A stretch of DNA of 64,000 nucleotides from Candidatus Aenigmatarchaeota archaeon. GTDB taxonomy: Archaea; Aenigmatarchaeota; Aenigmatarchaeia; GW2011-AR5. The stretch covers positions 83,900 through 147,899 of the forward strand of contig JACPAG010000001.1 of NCBI GenBank assembly GCA_016180945.1, in the 5' to 3' direction. The notes under the pieces are model-generated. The model worked only from the letters and a program-made list of their open reading frames with translations. It did no database searches and was not told the origin of the DNA. Below are positions 33,837 through 43,353 of this stretch, one piece after another (the stretch's first letter is position 1; each line of letters opens with the position of its first letter). Both the position numbers and the translations under genes were made by a program.

Positions 33837-34922
33837 TCATGACCTCGGTTCTTTTCCTTCTATCAGATTCCAGCTTAACGGAGTGCCGCGTTCTATGTCT
33901 TTTGAGGCCTTTTTGCCCAGCACGGCATCAAAAAACTTCGTTTCCAGACCATAGGCAGGACGGATAGAACGAACATTCTCTTCCGTGAATTTCTCCCCTT
34001 TCTTTATGTCCTTTACGGCAAAAAGGGAGCGGCGGAATTGCCGGTTGTACTTTTCGGCTTCTGTTTGAGGGCCGTATTTGACTTTGCCCAAGACGGCCTC
34101 TTGCCAGCGTATTCGTTCAATCATTTTCTTGAAAGAGGCTTTGTCGAGCGAAAATCTGTCGTCAAGTATTTTGCTGTCATGCTCCACGACAATATGCTTT
34201 TCTATAACAACTGCACCCATGGCTGCGGCAAGCGCAGGAACTTCAATGCCGCCCATGTTATCGGAAAAGCCGCTAAGAACGTTAAAGCGTTCTCTAATGT
34301 CCGCCATGGTTCGGAGGTTTGTGGCCTCGGCCTTCGGTCTGTCGCTGTAGGATGTTGTGCACTGAAGAACGACGATATCCCCTGCGCCGTATTTTTTTAA
34401 AGTTGATATTGAAAGTTCAATTTCTTCCAGCGTAGCAAATCCGACTGATATGATAACAGGCTTTTTAGTTGATGCAACTTTTTTTAGAAGCGGAATGTCC
34501 GTTGCTTCGTACGAAGCAATTTTATAACACGGCACCTTTAACCTTTCAAGAAAATCCACAGCTGTGTGATCAAGAGGTGTCGAGAAAAACGCCATCCCGC
34601 GGCTCTCTGCAAGGTCCTTGAGCTCTGCATGCCATTCCCATGGGGTATAAGCATCCTTATAGAGGTCATAGAAAGTTTTGCCTTTCCAGATATCCGGATT
34701 GTCTTTTCCGCCGACCCAGAACCATTTCTTGTCCGAATCGATGGTTATAGTATCAGGAGTAAACGTCTGCAGCTTTACAGCATCGGCCCCCGCTTCTGCA
34801 GCAGCCTTGATTATAGCTACTGCCTGATCAAATTTCTGCTGGTGGTTGGCAGACACTTCAGCCACAATAAAACACGGCTCTCCGTCTCCAATAAGCCTCT
34901 TGCCAATCTTTATCTTCTTCAT
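33837..34922 (-). CDS. pseI: nonulosonate synthase (PseI/NeuB family)
   Basis: The 361-residue protein opens with IGKRLIGDGEPCFIVAEVSANHQQ and has a TIM barrel with DAVKLQTFTPDTIT near 49-62, FSTPLDHTAVDFLE near 112-125 and VVLQCTTSYSDRPKAEA. The C-terminal SAF/antifreeze-like domain starts near 295 (RSLFAVKDIKKGEKFTEENV). It condenses phosphoenolpyruvate with the free diacetamido sugar to give the nonulosonic acid. Directly coupled to pseC and pseF. Confidence 0.9.
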   Translation of the reverse strand: MKKIKIGKRLIGDGEPCFIVAEVSANHQQKFDQAVAIIKAAAEAGADAVKLQTFTPDTITIDSDKKWFWVGGKDNPDIWKGKTFYDLYKDAYTPWEWHAELKDLAESRGMAFFSTPLDHTAVDFLERLKVPCYKIASYEATDIPLLKKVASTKKPVIISVGFATLEEIELSISTLKKYGAGDIVVLQCTTSYSDRPKAEATNLRTMADIRERFNVLSGFSDNMGGIEVPALAAAMGAVVIEKHIVVEHDSKILDDRFSLDKASFKKMIERIRWQEAVLGKVKYGPQTEAEKYNRQFRRSLFAVKDIKKGEKFTEENVRSIRPAYGLETKFFDAVLGKKASKDIERGTPLSWNLIEGKEPRS

Positions 34923-34924
34923 TT

Positions 34925-36073
34925 TTAATCACGCAATTTCTCTACCGTCTCTTTTGCTGCGTCAATAACGTCATTTACATCCTCGTCAGTCATCTTCGGG
35001 AACAGCGGCAGCGTTACAATCCTTTTGAAAACACCTTCCGTAACAGGGAATTCTTCTGGCTTTATTCCAAATCTCTCTCTATAGTAGGAATGCCTGTATA
35101 CAGGAATGTAGTGAACGTTGACGCCGATGTTCTGGCGTTTCATTTCTTTGAAGAATGAATCGCGGTTAATCCCGTTAAGAAGCATGGTATAGATATGCCA
35201 TGCGTGTTTTACATTATCAGAAACGAACGGTATTGCAATCTCTTTCATCTGCGATAATTCCCTGTTGTATATCTTTACGATTTCATTCCTTCTTGCAAGA
35301 AATTCATCAAATCTTCTTAATTGTGTCAGCCCTATCGCGCACTGTATATCCGTTATTCTGTAGTTCCTCGCCAGGATCTTCATGTCGTATTCATAGCCCG
35401 CAGCAGCGCCATACCTTTGTAAAGTAGATTTGTCTATTCCATGGCTCCTCAGAAGAAGCAGTTTTTTATAGAGTTCTTCGCTGTCCGTCGTGACGATGCC
35501 GCCCTCTCCTGTAACGATATTTTTTGCTGCATGAAACGAGAATACTGTCAGGTCGCCTATAGTCCCTATCTTCCTGCCTTTGTATTCTGCGCCTATAGCA
35601 TGCGCCGCATCCTCTATCACAGCCAAATTATGCTCCCTGGCTATTTTTTTTATAGCTTCCATATCGCACGGCTGCCCGGCATAATGAACAGGAAGGATGG
35701 CCTTTGTCTTGTCCGTTATTTTCTCCTCTATTTTATCAGGGTCGATGTTATACGTCTTCCCGTCTATATCAGCAAAAACAGGCGTGCAGTTGTTGTAAAG
35801 TGCGCAGTTCGAGGAGGCCACAAACGTGAACGGGGTGGTTATGATCTCGGAACCCGCAGGCAAATCCAGGACCTGTACTGCTATATCCAGGCCGGCCGTA
35901 GCCGAGCTGACGGCAACGGCAAACTTGCACCCTATGAAATCCTTTATGGCGTTTTCAAATTCTTCTATTTTCGGTCCTGTTGTCAGCCAGCCCTGCTTCA
36001 GGACGTGCATTATCTCTTCTGCGTCCGCGTCGCTTATGTCGTGCATCGTATACGGAAGAAACGTTTTCCTCAT
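34925..36073 (-). CDS. pseC: UDP-sugar C4 aminotransferase (PseC, DegT family)
   Basis: The 382-residue protein has the DegT fold: AVAVSSATAGLDIAV near 52, ITTPFTFVASSNCALY near 77, AVIEDAAHAIGAEYKG near 150 and FSFHAAKNIVTGEGG near 178 with the PLP Lys present. The MRKTFLPYTMHDISDADAEE start resembles PseC. It should aminate UDP-2-acetamido-2,6-dideoxy-4-hexulose using glutamate. It abuts the pseB stop without a gap. It contrasts with the 19783 homologue, in which the Lys is replaced by His. Confidence 0.87.
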   Translation of the reverse strand: MRKTFLPYTMHDISDADAEEIMHVLKQGWLTTGPKIEEFENAIKDFIGCKFAVAVSSATAGLDIAVQVLDLPAGSEIITTPFTFVASSNCALYNNCTPVFADIDGKTYNIDPDKIEEKITDKTKAILPVHYAGQPCDMEAIKKIAREHNLAVIEDAAHAIGAEYKGRKIGTIGDLTVFSFHAAKNIVTGEGGIVTTDSEELYKKLLLLRSHGIDKSTLQRYGAAAGYEYDMKILARNYRITDIQCAIGLTQLRRFDEFLARRNEIVKIYNRELSQMKEIAIPFVSDNVKHAWHIYTMLLNGINRDSFFKEMKRQNIGVNVHYIPVYRHSYYRERFGIKPEEFPVTEGVFKRIVTLPLFPKMTDEDVNDVIDAAKETVEKLRD

Positions 36074-37063
36074 TTAAATCAGCTCTTTTATTGCAAGTCG
36101 CAGCTCTTCTTTTGTCGAAGCCCTTTCTTTATTCGACGCGTATTCGCCTATTCTGGCTTTTCTGGAATTATCAAAAGCAAACCCGTTCTGCTGCAGGAGT
36201 TCCTTGATTTCCGGCAGTATGACAAACATTTCATCCAGCTCTATCGCCCGCCTGGATTCCTCCATAGTCATGAGTTCTTCGTAAGGCTTTTCTCCGGCCC
36301 TTGGCCCTATTGTCTTTGTTGTTGCGTTTCCGCCCGCCAGTTCTTCCATCATAACGCCCACGATATCGCCGACACGGAAGACCGGCATCTTTAGGATGAA
36401 AACCTCGCCGCCGTGCATTATTTCCAGCGCATCGAGTATCATAGCTATGGCTTGGTGCTCAGACATGTAAAATCTTGTCATTTCCGGGTCCGTTATAGTT
36501 ACCGGTCCCCCTTTGCTTACCTGTTTCTTGACAAGCGGCAGCAGCGAGCCGCGTGAACCAAGAACGTTGCCAAACCTGACGGACGAGAACTTAACGTTAT
36601 GCGCGCCCTTGTAATAATTTGCCGCGGTAATAAGCTTCTCGCCCAGCAGCTTCGTGGTCCCCATGACGTTTGTAGGGTTAGCCGCCTTGTCGCTGCTTGT
36701 AAATATAACCTTCTTCGCGTCTTCATCGATGCAGGCCTCGATAAGATTTTGCAGCCCCAGAACGTTTGTCTTTACGGCCTCGAAAGGATTGTATTCGCTT
36801 GAGCGCACATGCTTCAGCGCAGCCGCATGAAAAACTATATCTATGTCGCGGACCGCCGAATACAGCCGCTCTTTGTCCCTCATGTCGCCGAGCAGATACC
36901 GCACTCTGCTGTCAGAGAACTCCTGCTCCATCTCGAAAAGCTTCGTTTCGTCATTATCCAGTATTCTGACTACAGCGGCATTGCGTCTGAGAACTTCCCT
37001 GGCGAGCGCGCTGCCTATTGTGCCTGCTCCGCCGGTGATAAGGACTTTTTTGTCATCAAGCAT
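36074..37063 (-). CDS. pseB: UDP-GlcNAc 4,6-dehydratase/5-epimerase (PseB)
   Basis: From ATG 37063 (329 residues) the protein has KKVLITGGAGTIGSALAREV, AALKHVRSSEYNPFEAVKTN near 90-110, IFTSSDKAANPTNVMGTTK near 123-141 (SDK instead of YxxxK, the CapD/PseB/FlaA1 signature), and SVRFGNVLGSRGSLLP. This short soluble form fits PseB. It starts the pathway from UDP-GlcNAc. It heads the operon running down to the HAD gene at 28236, divergent from the GT4 at 37225. Confidence 0.9.
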   Translation of the reverse strand: MLDDKKVLITGGAGTIGSALAREVLRRNAAVVRILDNDETKLFEMEQEFSDSRVRYLLGDMRDKERLYSAVRDIDIVFHAAALKHVRSSEYNPFEAVKTNVLGLQNLIEACIDEDAKKVIFTSSDKAANPTNVMGTTKLLGEKLITAANYYKGAHNVKFSSVRFGNVLGSRGSLLPLVKKQVSKGGPVTITDPEMTRFYMSEHQAIAMILDALEIMHGGEVFILKMPVFRVGDIVGVMMEELAGGNATTKTIGPRAGEKPYEELMTMEESRRAIELDEMFVILPEIKELLQQNGFAFDNSRKARIGEYASNKERASTKEELRLAIKELI

Positions 37064-37191
37064 TTTCAACCAATACTACACTAGAGGCAAGTCTTAAAAG
37101 CATTTTTAGTACATTTGTTGAAGTAACCAAACTGACGCACAACAGATTGAAGCACAGCAGTGCTTCCAGTTATTTTTGCGTCTAGCCATTG

Positions 37192-37203
37192 CATTTAAAA
37201 AAA
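37192..37203 (+). promoter_or_regulatory. TATA box for the 37225 gene
   Basis: CATTTAAAAAAA is centred about 27 nt before ATG 37225. Upstream, TGACGCA...TGCGTC (37133-37182) encloses the perfect hairpin GAAGCAC-AGCA-GTGCTTC, another outer-stem-plus-hairpin arrangement in a divergent promoter region. Confidence 0.5.
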
Positions 37204-37224
37204 TTCTTGCCAAGAGTTGCTTCT

Positions 37225-38268
37225 ATGCGTTTGCTTATAGTAACGCCCAAATATCCCCCCCAGTTTGGCGGAGCCGCTTACGTTTTCAGCCTGATAGCTG
37301 AACATTTGAAAGAAAAGACGGATGTATCGGTTCTGACAAGTTCCGAAAAGGGATTTATAGAAGCGGAAAAAAGGAACGGCGTAAAAGTAGTCCGCCTGTT
37401 CCCGTATTTCGAAAAATTATACACAAAACTAATCCTCTCTCCGCTTACCTTCTTGCTTACACTCTCCTTTTTCCTGCTCAATTCCAGGAAATTCGACGTA
37501 GTCGAAACGCATACAGTGGGCGAACTATGCATTTTTTCACAGTTTTTTGCCAAAATTTTCAGGAAAAAACTTGTAAAACACGTCATAGACATGGGAACGC
37601 CGCCATTCCTGTTGCGCCATCCGGTCGCAGAGAAATATATATGCTGCGGCCAGGTCATCGCGAACAAATTCAGGAGAATAGGAATCGGAGAAGAAAGGAT
37701 AGAGGACATACACTTGCCTATAATTAAGTCACGCAAGGAGCAGGAGGTAAAAAATAAAATCAGAAAATTAGCATTCATCGGCGAAATATCTAAACAAAAG
37801 GGAATTGAGGATATTTTATTCGTTCTCGGCAGCATAAAAGACGATTTCGAGATGCTGTTCATAGGTACCGGACATCTGGAAGATGAGGTAAGGAACAGCA
37901 AGGACAACAGGATAAAATATCTTGGCAGGCTCGAACACGATAAGGTTATTGAACTGTTAAAAACCACCGATGTGCTTATCCACCCTACTTATTCTGATGT
38001 GTTACCTTTATCCATACTCGAGGCAATGATGCTCGGCAACGCCGTTATATCCACAGACATAGGCGAGATAAAGAAAACCGTCGGAAAAGGCGGCATAATA
38101 ATAAAAGCCGGAGACAGAAAAGGTTTGGAAGACGCGATTATTTACGTATTGAGGAACGACTTGGCAGCCATGAAAGCCGCGGCGAAAGCCAACTTTGAGA
38201 AGTACGCGGAAGAGGACGTGTATAAGAGGAATCTGGAAGTATTGGAAGAAGCATTAAGAAGGCAATGA
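37225..38268 (+). CDS. glycosyltransferase family 4
   Basis: From ATG 37225 (347 residues; MRLLIVTPKYPPQFGGAAY) the protein is GT-B with the GGAAY acceptor loop, LAFIGEISKQKGIEDIL near 180-196 and HPTYSDVLPLSILEAMMLG near 265-283 (E-x7-like donor motif). The frame is open 12 codons upstream, but the TATA box overlaps that stretch, so the downstream ATG is the leaderless start. Donor and acceptor sugars are not readable. Confidence 0.86.
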   Translation: MRLLIVTPKYPPQFGGAAYVFSLIAEHLKEKTDVSVLTSSEKGFIEAEKRNGVKVVRLFPYFEKLYTKLILSPLTFLLTLSFFLLNSRKFDVVETHTVGELCIFSQFFAKIFRKKLVKHVIDMGTPPFLLRHPVAEKYICCGQVIANKFRRIGIGEERIEDIHLPIIKSRKEQEVKNKIRKLAFIGEISKQKGIEDILFVLGSIKDDFEMLFIGTGHLEDEVRNSKDNRIKYLGRLEHDKVIELLKTTDVLIHPTYSDVLPLSILEAMMLGNAVISTDIGEIKKTVGKGGIIIKAGDRKGLEDAIIYVLRNDLAAMKAAAKANFEKYAEEDVYKRNLEVLEEALRRQ

Positions 38269-38274
38269 ATATAA

Positions 38275-39210
38275 TTACAGGTTTTCTCTCCAATATTCTA
38301 ACGTGTCTCTGAGCGTCTGTTCTATCTTTATCTTCGGCTCCCAGCCCAGCTTTCTTATCTTCGAGTTGTCGCCTATGAAAAGCGGGTCGTCTATGGGTCG
38401 GAGCTTTTCCGGGTCTTTTTCCTTGACGGTTATTTTCTTTGTTGACATGGCAAGAAGCTTGTCCAGCAGGTCGCGAACCTTGTAGCCCTGGCCGGAGCAG
38501 ACGTTGTACACGTCGCCATAAACACCTTTTTCAGTAAGCAGCCAGACGGCACGCACGGCGTCGCGTGCATCCGTTATGTCGCGGATGCCGTCAAGATTAC
38601 CGACAGTCATGAAAGGTTTCCCTCGTTCTGCTTCCGCAACCCCTTTGGCAAAGTCGGAACAGGCGTCCATCGTCTTGCGCGGGCCCGAGATGTTGAAGAA
38701 ACGGATTCGTATAATCTTCATTTTGTGCGTCTTTGCGTACAGTTCCGAGATCATGTCAGTCGCAACCTTGCTTACTGCATAAGGCGATGATGGACGGAAG
38801 ATCTTGGTTTCCTTTATAGGTATCTCATCCGGGAAATTCATGCCGTACTCGGCGGAAGAACATGCAACTGCAATAACAGGATTTATATTTTCTTTTTTCA
38901 CCGCATCCAGGAGATATAGCGTGCCCAGTATGTTTGTTTTGAATGTCCTTTCCGGGTCCTGCCACGAAGGGATGACAAAGCTTTGCGCAGCCATATGGAA
39001 TACGTAGTCCGGTTTCACGCCGGAAATAAGATTTTCAACCGCATCTTTGTCGGCTATGTCGCACCGGATTATTTTTATCCTCTCGCCCAGATGCCCGAGA
39101 TTTTTTGTATCCTCGTTTATGACGGCATAAACGTCCAGGCCTTTTTCCACAAGCAAATCAGCAAGGTGCGAGCCAAGAAAGCCTCCTGCCCCTGTTACAA
39201 CCGCCTTCAT
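38275..39210 (-). CDS. GDP-6-deoxy-D-mannose reductase-like SDR (RMD/GMD-related)
   Basis: The 311-residue protein has AVVTGAGGFLGSHLADLLV, HMAAQSFVIPSWQDPERTF near 73-91, AVACSSAEYG near 113 and SPYAVSK with Tyr-Lys. These fit GDP-4-keto-6-deoxymannose reductases (Rmd), which make GDP-D-rhamnose, and also some dTDP-sugar dehydratases. It would compete with the fucose-type SDR for the Gmd product. It is the last gene of a three-gene minus-strand run with a GT4 and another SDR. Confidence 0.78.
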   Translation of the reverse strand: MKAVVTGAGGFLGSHLADLLVEKGLDVYAVINEDTKNLGHLGERIKIIRCDIADKDAVENLISGVKPDYVFHMAAQSFVIPSWQDPERTFKTNILGTLYLLDAVKKENINPVIAVACSSAEYGMNFPDEIPIKETKIFRPSSPYAVSKVATDMISELYAKTHKMKIIRIRFFNISGPRKTMDACSDFAKGVAEAERGKPFMTVGNLDGIRDITDARDAVRAVWLLTEKGVYGDVYNVCSGQGYKVRDLLDKLLAMSTKKITVKEKDPEKLRPIDDPLFIGDNSKIRKLGWEPKIKIEQTLRDTLEYWRENL

Positions 39211-39212
39211 TT

Positions 39213-40295
39213 TCATTTCAAAACCTCCCTGTAAATATCGTACACCCTTGTTGCGACAGCATCATCCTTGTATTGTCCGGCATGTTTTACGGCCTTTTTT
39301 GAAATCCTTTTCCTCAGGCGCGAATCCTCTACAAGCAGAGAAACGAGTTCTTTCATTTTATTCCAGTTCCCGTAATCTACAAGAAGGCCCCCGTCCCCGG
39401 CGGTTTCCGGCACTGCGCCGACTTTTGTGGATATCACAGGCAGGCCGCTCATTTCTGCTTCGGCTATAACGCGCCCGAAAGACTCGTATTTCGTCGGGTA
39501 CAGAAAAATATCAGCGCTCCTGACGTATCTGCCTAAAACATTCTGCGGCAGATTCTTTAAAAAGGTGAAGTTTCTGCCGGCGTGTTTTTTCATCTCCTTT
39601 TCTAGGATGCCAACTCCTATAAACACGAAACGAACGTCATGCTCTTTCTCCAGTTCCTTGCATATGTTAAACGCGACATCCGCACCTTTCCACGGCACCA
39701 GCGTGCCCATGAAAAGAATAGTTATTCTGTCGTTTTTATGTTGCGATGGATAAAAAACGTCGTCATTGATCGGGCACGGAATAATGTCGTAATTAAAATC
39801 GGCTATCTTTCTCAAATGATTCAATTCATCCACGTTCTGCGGCAGAACCCTCGAAGACTCTTTCAGAAGGAATTTTCCATGAACAGTATTGTAGAGTCTC
39901 ATCATGACAGATTTTAGCAACGTCGATTGCCCCGGATGATAGGATGTCGTCAGAACGTGCGGCACCTTGGTCGATCTCGCAGCCAGGAAACCGGCTGTTG
40001 CCGGGAAGTAACCGTAATGATAAGAATGAATAAGGTCAAAGCCATCTGATTTCAAAGCGTTTAGTAGACCAGCCGATACAGTCCAATCCGTTAAGACGCG
40101 GAAAAAAGGAAAACGCCTTATCCTTATTCCGTTAAACTCTTCCTCCTTTTTCATTTCTTTTGTTCCGGGAACATAGACGGAAACGTCCAGGTCAAATTTA
40201 TCCCTCAGTACTTTAGTCGTCAGGTAAAGCGTGTTGGATATGCCGAGGTTATGTTCATAAGGGAAAAAAGCCGTGGCAGAGATTCCTATCTTCAT
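39213..40295 (-). CDS. glycosyltransferase family 4
   Basis: From ATG 40295 (360 residues; MKIGISATAFFPYEHNLGI) the protein is GT-B. ITILFMGTLVPWKGADVAF near 190 opens the donor domain, and YPTKYESFGRVIAEAEMSG near 270-288 is the E-x7-E motif. Its start overlaps the upstream SDR stop by 4 nt, and its stop is 2 nt from the next SDR start, so the three genes are coupled. Specificity is unknown. Confidence 0.87.
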   Translation of the reverse strand: MKIGISATAFFPYEHNLGISNTLYLTTKVLRDKFDLDVSVYVPGTKEMKKEEEFNGIRIRRFPFFRVLTDWTVSAGLLNALKSDGFDLIHSYHYGYFPATAGFLAARSTKVPHVLTTSYHPGQSTLLKSVMMRLYNTVHGKFLLKESSRVLPQNVDELNHLRKIADFNYDIIPCPINDDVFYPSQHKNDRITILFMGTLVPWKGADVAFNICKELEKEHDVRFVFIGVGILEKEMKKHAGRNFTFLKNLPQNVLGRYVRSADIFLYPTKYESFGRVIAEAEMSGLPVISTKVGAVPETAGDGGLLVDYGNWNKMKELVSLLVEDSRLRKRISKKAVKHAGQYKDDAVATRVYDIYREVLK

Positions 40296-41236
40296 ATCTT
40301 CCACTCGTCAAACTTGTATTTTTTTGTCCAGTCTATCAGCATTTGTATGCCGCTTTCCAGCGTGTATTTCGGCTCGAAGCCCAGCGCCCTTGATTTGGAA
40401 GTATCGGCGCAAAGCTTCATTACCTCGCCTGGTCTTGATTCTACATGAACAGGCGTGAGGTCTTTTCCGCACAGCCGTATTATCAGGTTCGCGAGGTCAT
40501 TTATTGTTATGTCCCTTCCTGAACCGAAATTCAGCGCGCCGTCGGCGTTCTTGTTCATTATTATGTCGTAAGCGTGCACCGCATCGTCTATGTACATGAA
40601 GTCGCGCGTCTGCTCTCCCGAACCGTAGATTATCGGCGGCTTGTTCTCTAAAACGCGGCGTATGAAAATAGGGATAACCGACCCGTAGCCCGTGTCTTTT
40701 TGAAAAGGCCCGAACGTGTTGAAGTTCCTTATGATGGAAACATTCATGCCGTATGTTTTTGAGTAGGCGTGGCAAAGCCTGTCGGCTGCCGCCTTGCTGG
40801 CCGCATAAGGCGATTGCGGATTCAGGGGATGGTCTTCATCAATCCTGTCTTTCAGCGCCGTCCCGTAAACCTCGCTTGTCGAGGCGAAGACAATCTTCTC
40901 GAAATCCCTTTTTCTCGCTGCTTCCAGTATGTTAAGCGTGCCCAGTACGTTGACGTCAAACGTGTATTTCGGCTCCAGTATGGACTTGTCGATATGGATT
41001 TGCGCTGCCAGGTGAAATATGATGTCTATGCCGTCCGTGATTTCGTTTATCAGCTTCGCATCCCTGACATCCCCTTTGACCAGCCTTATTTGCCTGTTGA
41101 GCAGCATATCCCGGATGTTTGCCGGGCTGCTGTTCGAGAAATCGTCAAGTATGGTGATCTTATGGCCTTTGCCGATAAGGTATCGTGACAAGTGGCTGCC
41201 TATGAAGCCTGCGCCTCCGGTTATCAGTATATTCAT
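40292..41236 (-). CDS. NAD-dependent sugar-nucleotide epimerase/dehydratase (extended SDR)
   Basis: The 314-residue protein has MNILITGGAGFIGSHLSRYL, HLAAQIHIDKSILEPKYTF near 75-93, FASTSEVYGTALKDR near 118 and SPYAASKAAAD with Tyr-Lys near 145. IIRNFNTFGPFQKDTGYGS is typical of the UDP-glucuronate/UDP-glucose epimerase branch. First gene of the run read leftward; the region to the LAGLIDADG gene (41237-41356) holds the divergent promoters. Confidence 0.83.
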   Translation of the reverse strand: MNILITGGAGFIGSHLSRYLIGKGHKITILDDFSNSSPANIRDMLLNRQIRLVKGDVRDAKLINEITDGIDIIFHLAAQIHIDKSILEPKYTFDVNVLGTLNILEAARKRDFEKIVFASTSEVYGTALKDRIDEDHPLNPQSPYAASKAAADRLCHAYSKTYGMNVSIIRNFNTFGPFQKDTGYGSVIPIFIRRVLENKPPIIYGSGEQTRDFMYIDDAVHAYDIIMNKNADGALNFGSGRDITINDLANLIIRLCGKDLTPVHVESRPGEVMKLCADTSKSRALGFEPKYTLESGIQMLIDWTKKYKFDEWKI

Positions 41237-41356
41237 GAAATCATCTGCTTCTTCACTCTATCGGGTAAGAATTAAAAAGGTATTCTAGAACAATGTTTGA
41301 AGCAGACATCCCTTAAAAGTTTATATTTCAATAACAATGATAAAAACGGTGGCGGA

Positions 41357-42271
41357 ATGAGCACAATAAAAATCAATTCTGAAGATTTTTTAGAAGATAA
41401 CAAAAATTCCGTGGTTACATTTAATAAAAATTTTTTATCAAATCTTTTTTCAAAGGCGTACTATAATTACAAAAAAAAATATAATTTATGGTATGAATTA
41501 GGATTAAAAGTCGATGATAGAGGGCCTAAGGGTAAACGATGCTCACAGATACACAAAATATACAAAGGTAAACCAATTCCTATAACATTACTTCAACAGA
41601 TACTCAGAATTAATAAACTGGATTTGGAAGAAATAACACCACATATAGAATCTATAGGCGAATTCAGAACGCATAAATCAAAAATGCTCAGATTACCAGC
41701 TAGTTTTAAATTTGATTACACACTGGGTAGAATAATAGGCCATTTACACGGCGATGGCTGTATATCTGGAAACTTGGTTAATTATTCTAATACTAATAAG
41801 CGACTTGTAAAATTTTTTCAAGAAGAGTTTAAGAAAGTTTTTGACTTCTCAATGCCAATAATAATAAAAAGTAAAAAAATGTATTCGTGTTCTACTAGAA
41901 ATAAAAATTACGTCTGGTTAGTTAACAGGGTTATTGGAAAAATGGATAATAAAATACTATCGTCGCAATTTAATAGAGGATTTTATTCTGCAATCTTTGA
42001 TGACGAGGGATCGGTTACAATAAGAAACAGATATGCACAAATTTTTGTTGGAATGAACAATGAAAGAATTGTTAACGATATGCGGAACTGGTTGATTAGA
42101 AATGGAATAAAGGCTAGTATTTTATGTATTGATACGAAATTCAGAAAGAATAACTTTTATTATTTCTATGTATTTGGTAAGCAGTTCAAAGATATATCTA
42201 GACTCCTGGATGTAAGACATGAGAAAAAACTAAAGAAGCTAAAAACTTTTATTCGAGGTGATTCTCTGTGA
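41357..42271 (+). CDS. free-standing LAGLIDADG endonuclease-like protein
   Basis: From ATG 41357 behind GGCGGA the protein has 304 residues. Two LAGLIDADG-type motifs are visible: LGRIIGHLHGDGCISG (about 137-152) and FYSAIFDDEGSVT (about 225-237), each with the acidic metal residue. The N-terminal ~110 residues are basic and may bind DNA. There are no splicing motifs, so it is not an intein. It is far more AT-rich than its neighbours. Its stop overlaps the GTG of the following glycosyltransferase (GTGA), and its last codons supply that gene's Shine-Dalgarno. It may be a homing gene or a domesticated regulator. Confidence 0.75.
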   Translation: MSTIKINSEDFLEDNKNSVVTFNKNFLSNLFSKAYYNYKKKYNLWYELGLKVDDRGPKGKRCSQIHKIYKGKPIPITLLQQILRINKLDLEEITPHIESIGEFRTHKSKMLRLPASFKFDYTLGRIIGHLHGDGCISGNLVNYSNTNKRLVKFFQEEFKKVFDFSMPIIIKSKKMYSCSTRNKNYVWLVNRVIGKMDNKILSSQFNRGFYSAIFDDEGSVTIRNRYAQIFVGMNNERIVNDMRNWLIRNGIKASILCIDTKFRKNNFYYFYVFGKQFKDISRLLDVRHEKKLKKLKTFIRGDSL

Positions 42272-43336
42272 AGATAGCTGTTCTTCATGATTACTTTCGA
42301 TAAGCGTGGCGGCGGAGAAAGACTCATTATAAACTTAGCCAGAGCCCTGAAAGCCGACATATACACGGGCTTTGCGGACAGGAAAAATACGTTCGACATG
42401 AGCGACTTAAATGTCATAGAAATAGGGCGCAGGATAAGCAATCCTCTGGTAAGGACAGTCTACCTGATGGAGAAATTCAAACGGTTGGACCTGACGGGGA
42501 AATACGACTTCTTCATTTTTTCCGGCACCCTCTGCATAAGCGCCGCCCGCAACAGGCCCAATCTTCTGTATCTGCACACCCCACCGAGGCACATGTACGA
42601 TTTGAAAGAATGGTTTGCAAAAAATTCAGGCATTATCGGCAGAGCAGGGCTGAAATTGCTGCATGCTTATCTGTACCCCAGAGACCAGAATTACATGCGG
42701 CAGTTCGATGTCATATGCCCGAATTCGGAAAACGTTGCGCTGCGTGTGAAAAAATTCTACGGCAGGCGGCTTTACAAAAAATGCAAAGTCGTTTATACCG
42801 GCATAGAAACAAAAAAATTTTACTGCAAAAGCGGCGAATTCTTTCTGTCCGTATCGCGCCTGGACCCCCTTAAGAGGATAGATGTAATGATAAACGCCTT
42901 CAAAGAGATGCCGGGCGAAACATTATATATAACAAGCAGCGGCCCTGAGGAAGCACATTTAAAAAAAATGGCAGAAGGGCATGGCAACATAAAATTTCTC
43001 GGCCCTGTAAGCGAGGAGAAGCTGCTCGATTTATACGCCAGATGCAAAGCCGTGATATCCGCAAACATAGACGAGGACCTGGGATTATCGGCTATTGAAT
43101 GCCAGGCAGCCGGGAAGCCGGCTATAACAGTAAGAGAAGGCGGTTTTGTCGAGACGACTGTAGAGAATAAGACCGGCCTGTTTTTCCAGCCCGACAAAGA
43201 TTCTCTGATAGCTGCAATCAGAAAATTCAAATCAATCCAATGGAACAGGAACGTGATAAGAAAAAACGCAAAGAACTACGACATCAGCACCTTTGTAAAG
43301 AGGATAAAGAACGTTATTAGTGAAACAAGAAAATGA
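42268..43336 (+). pseudogene. glycosyltransferase family 4 with one-base frameshift near the start
   Basis: GTG 42268 follows GAGGTGATT by 4 nt and encodes MKIAVLHDYF, then stops. A single extra base (the C after TACTTT, near 42297) shifts the frame; removing it joins to DKRGGGERLIINLARAL, exactly the acceptor loop expected after HDYF. The remaining frame, open from 42287, gives 349 residues with SRLDPLKRIDVMINAF near 187 and EDLGLSAIECQAAG near 262. Either the gene is broken, a sequencing error exists, or ATG 42287 gives a product lacking its first beta strand. The rest of the gene looks intact. Confidence 0.75.
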
Positions 43337-43353
43337 ATGGAATTTGGAAATAT

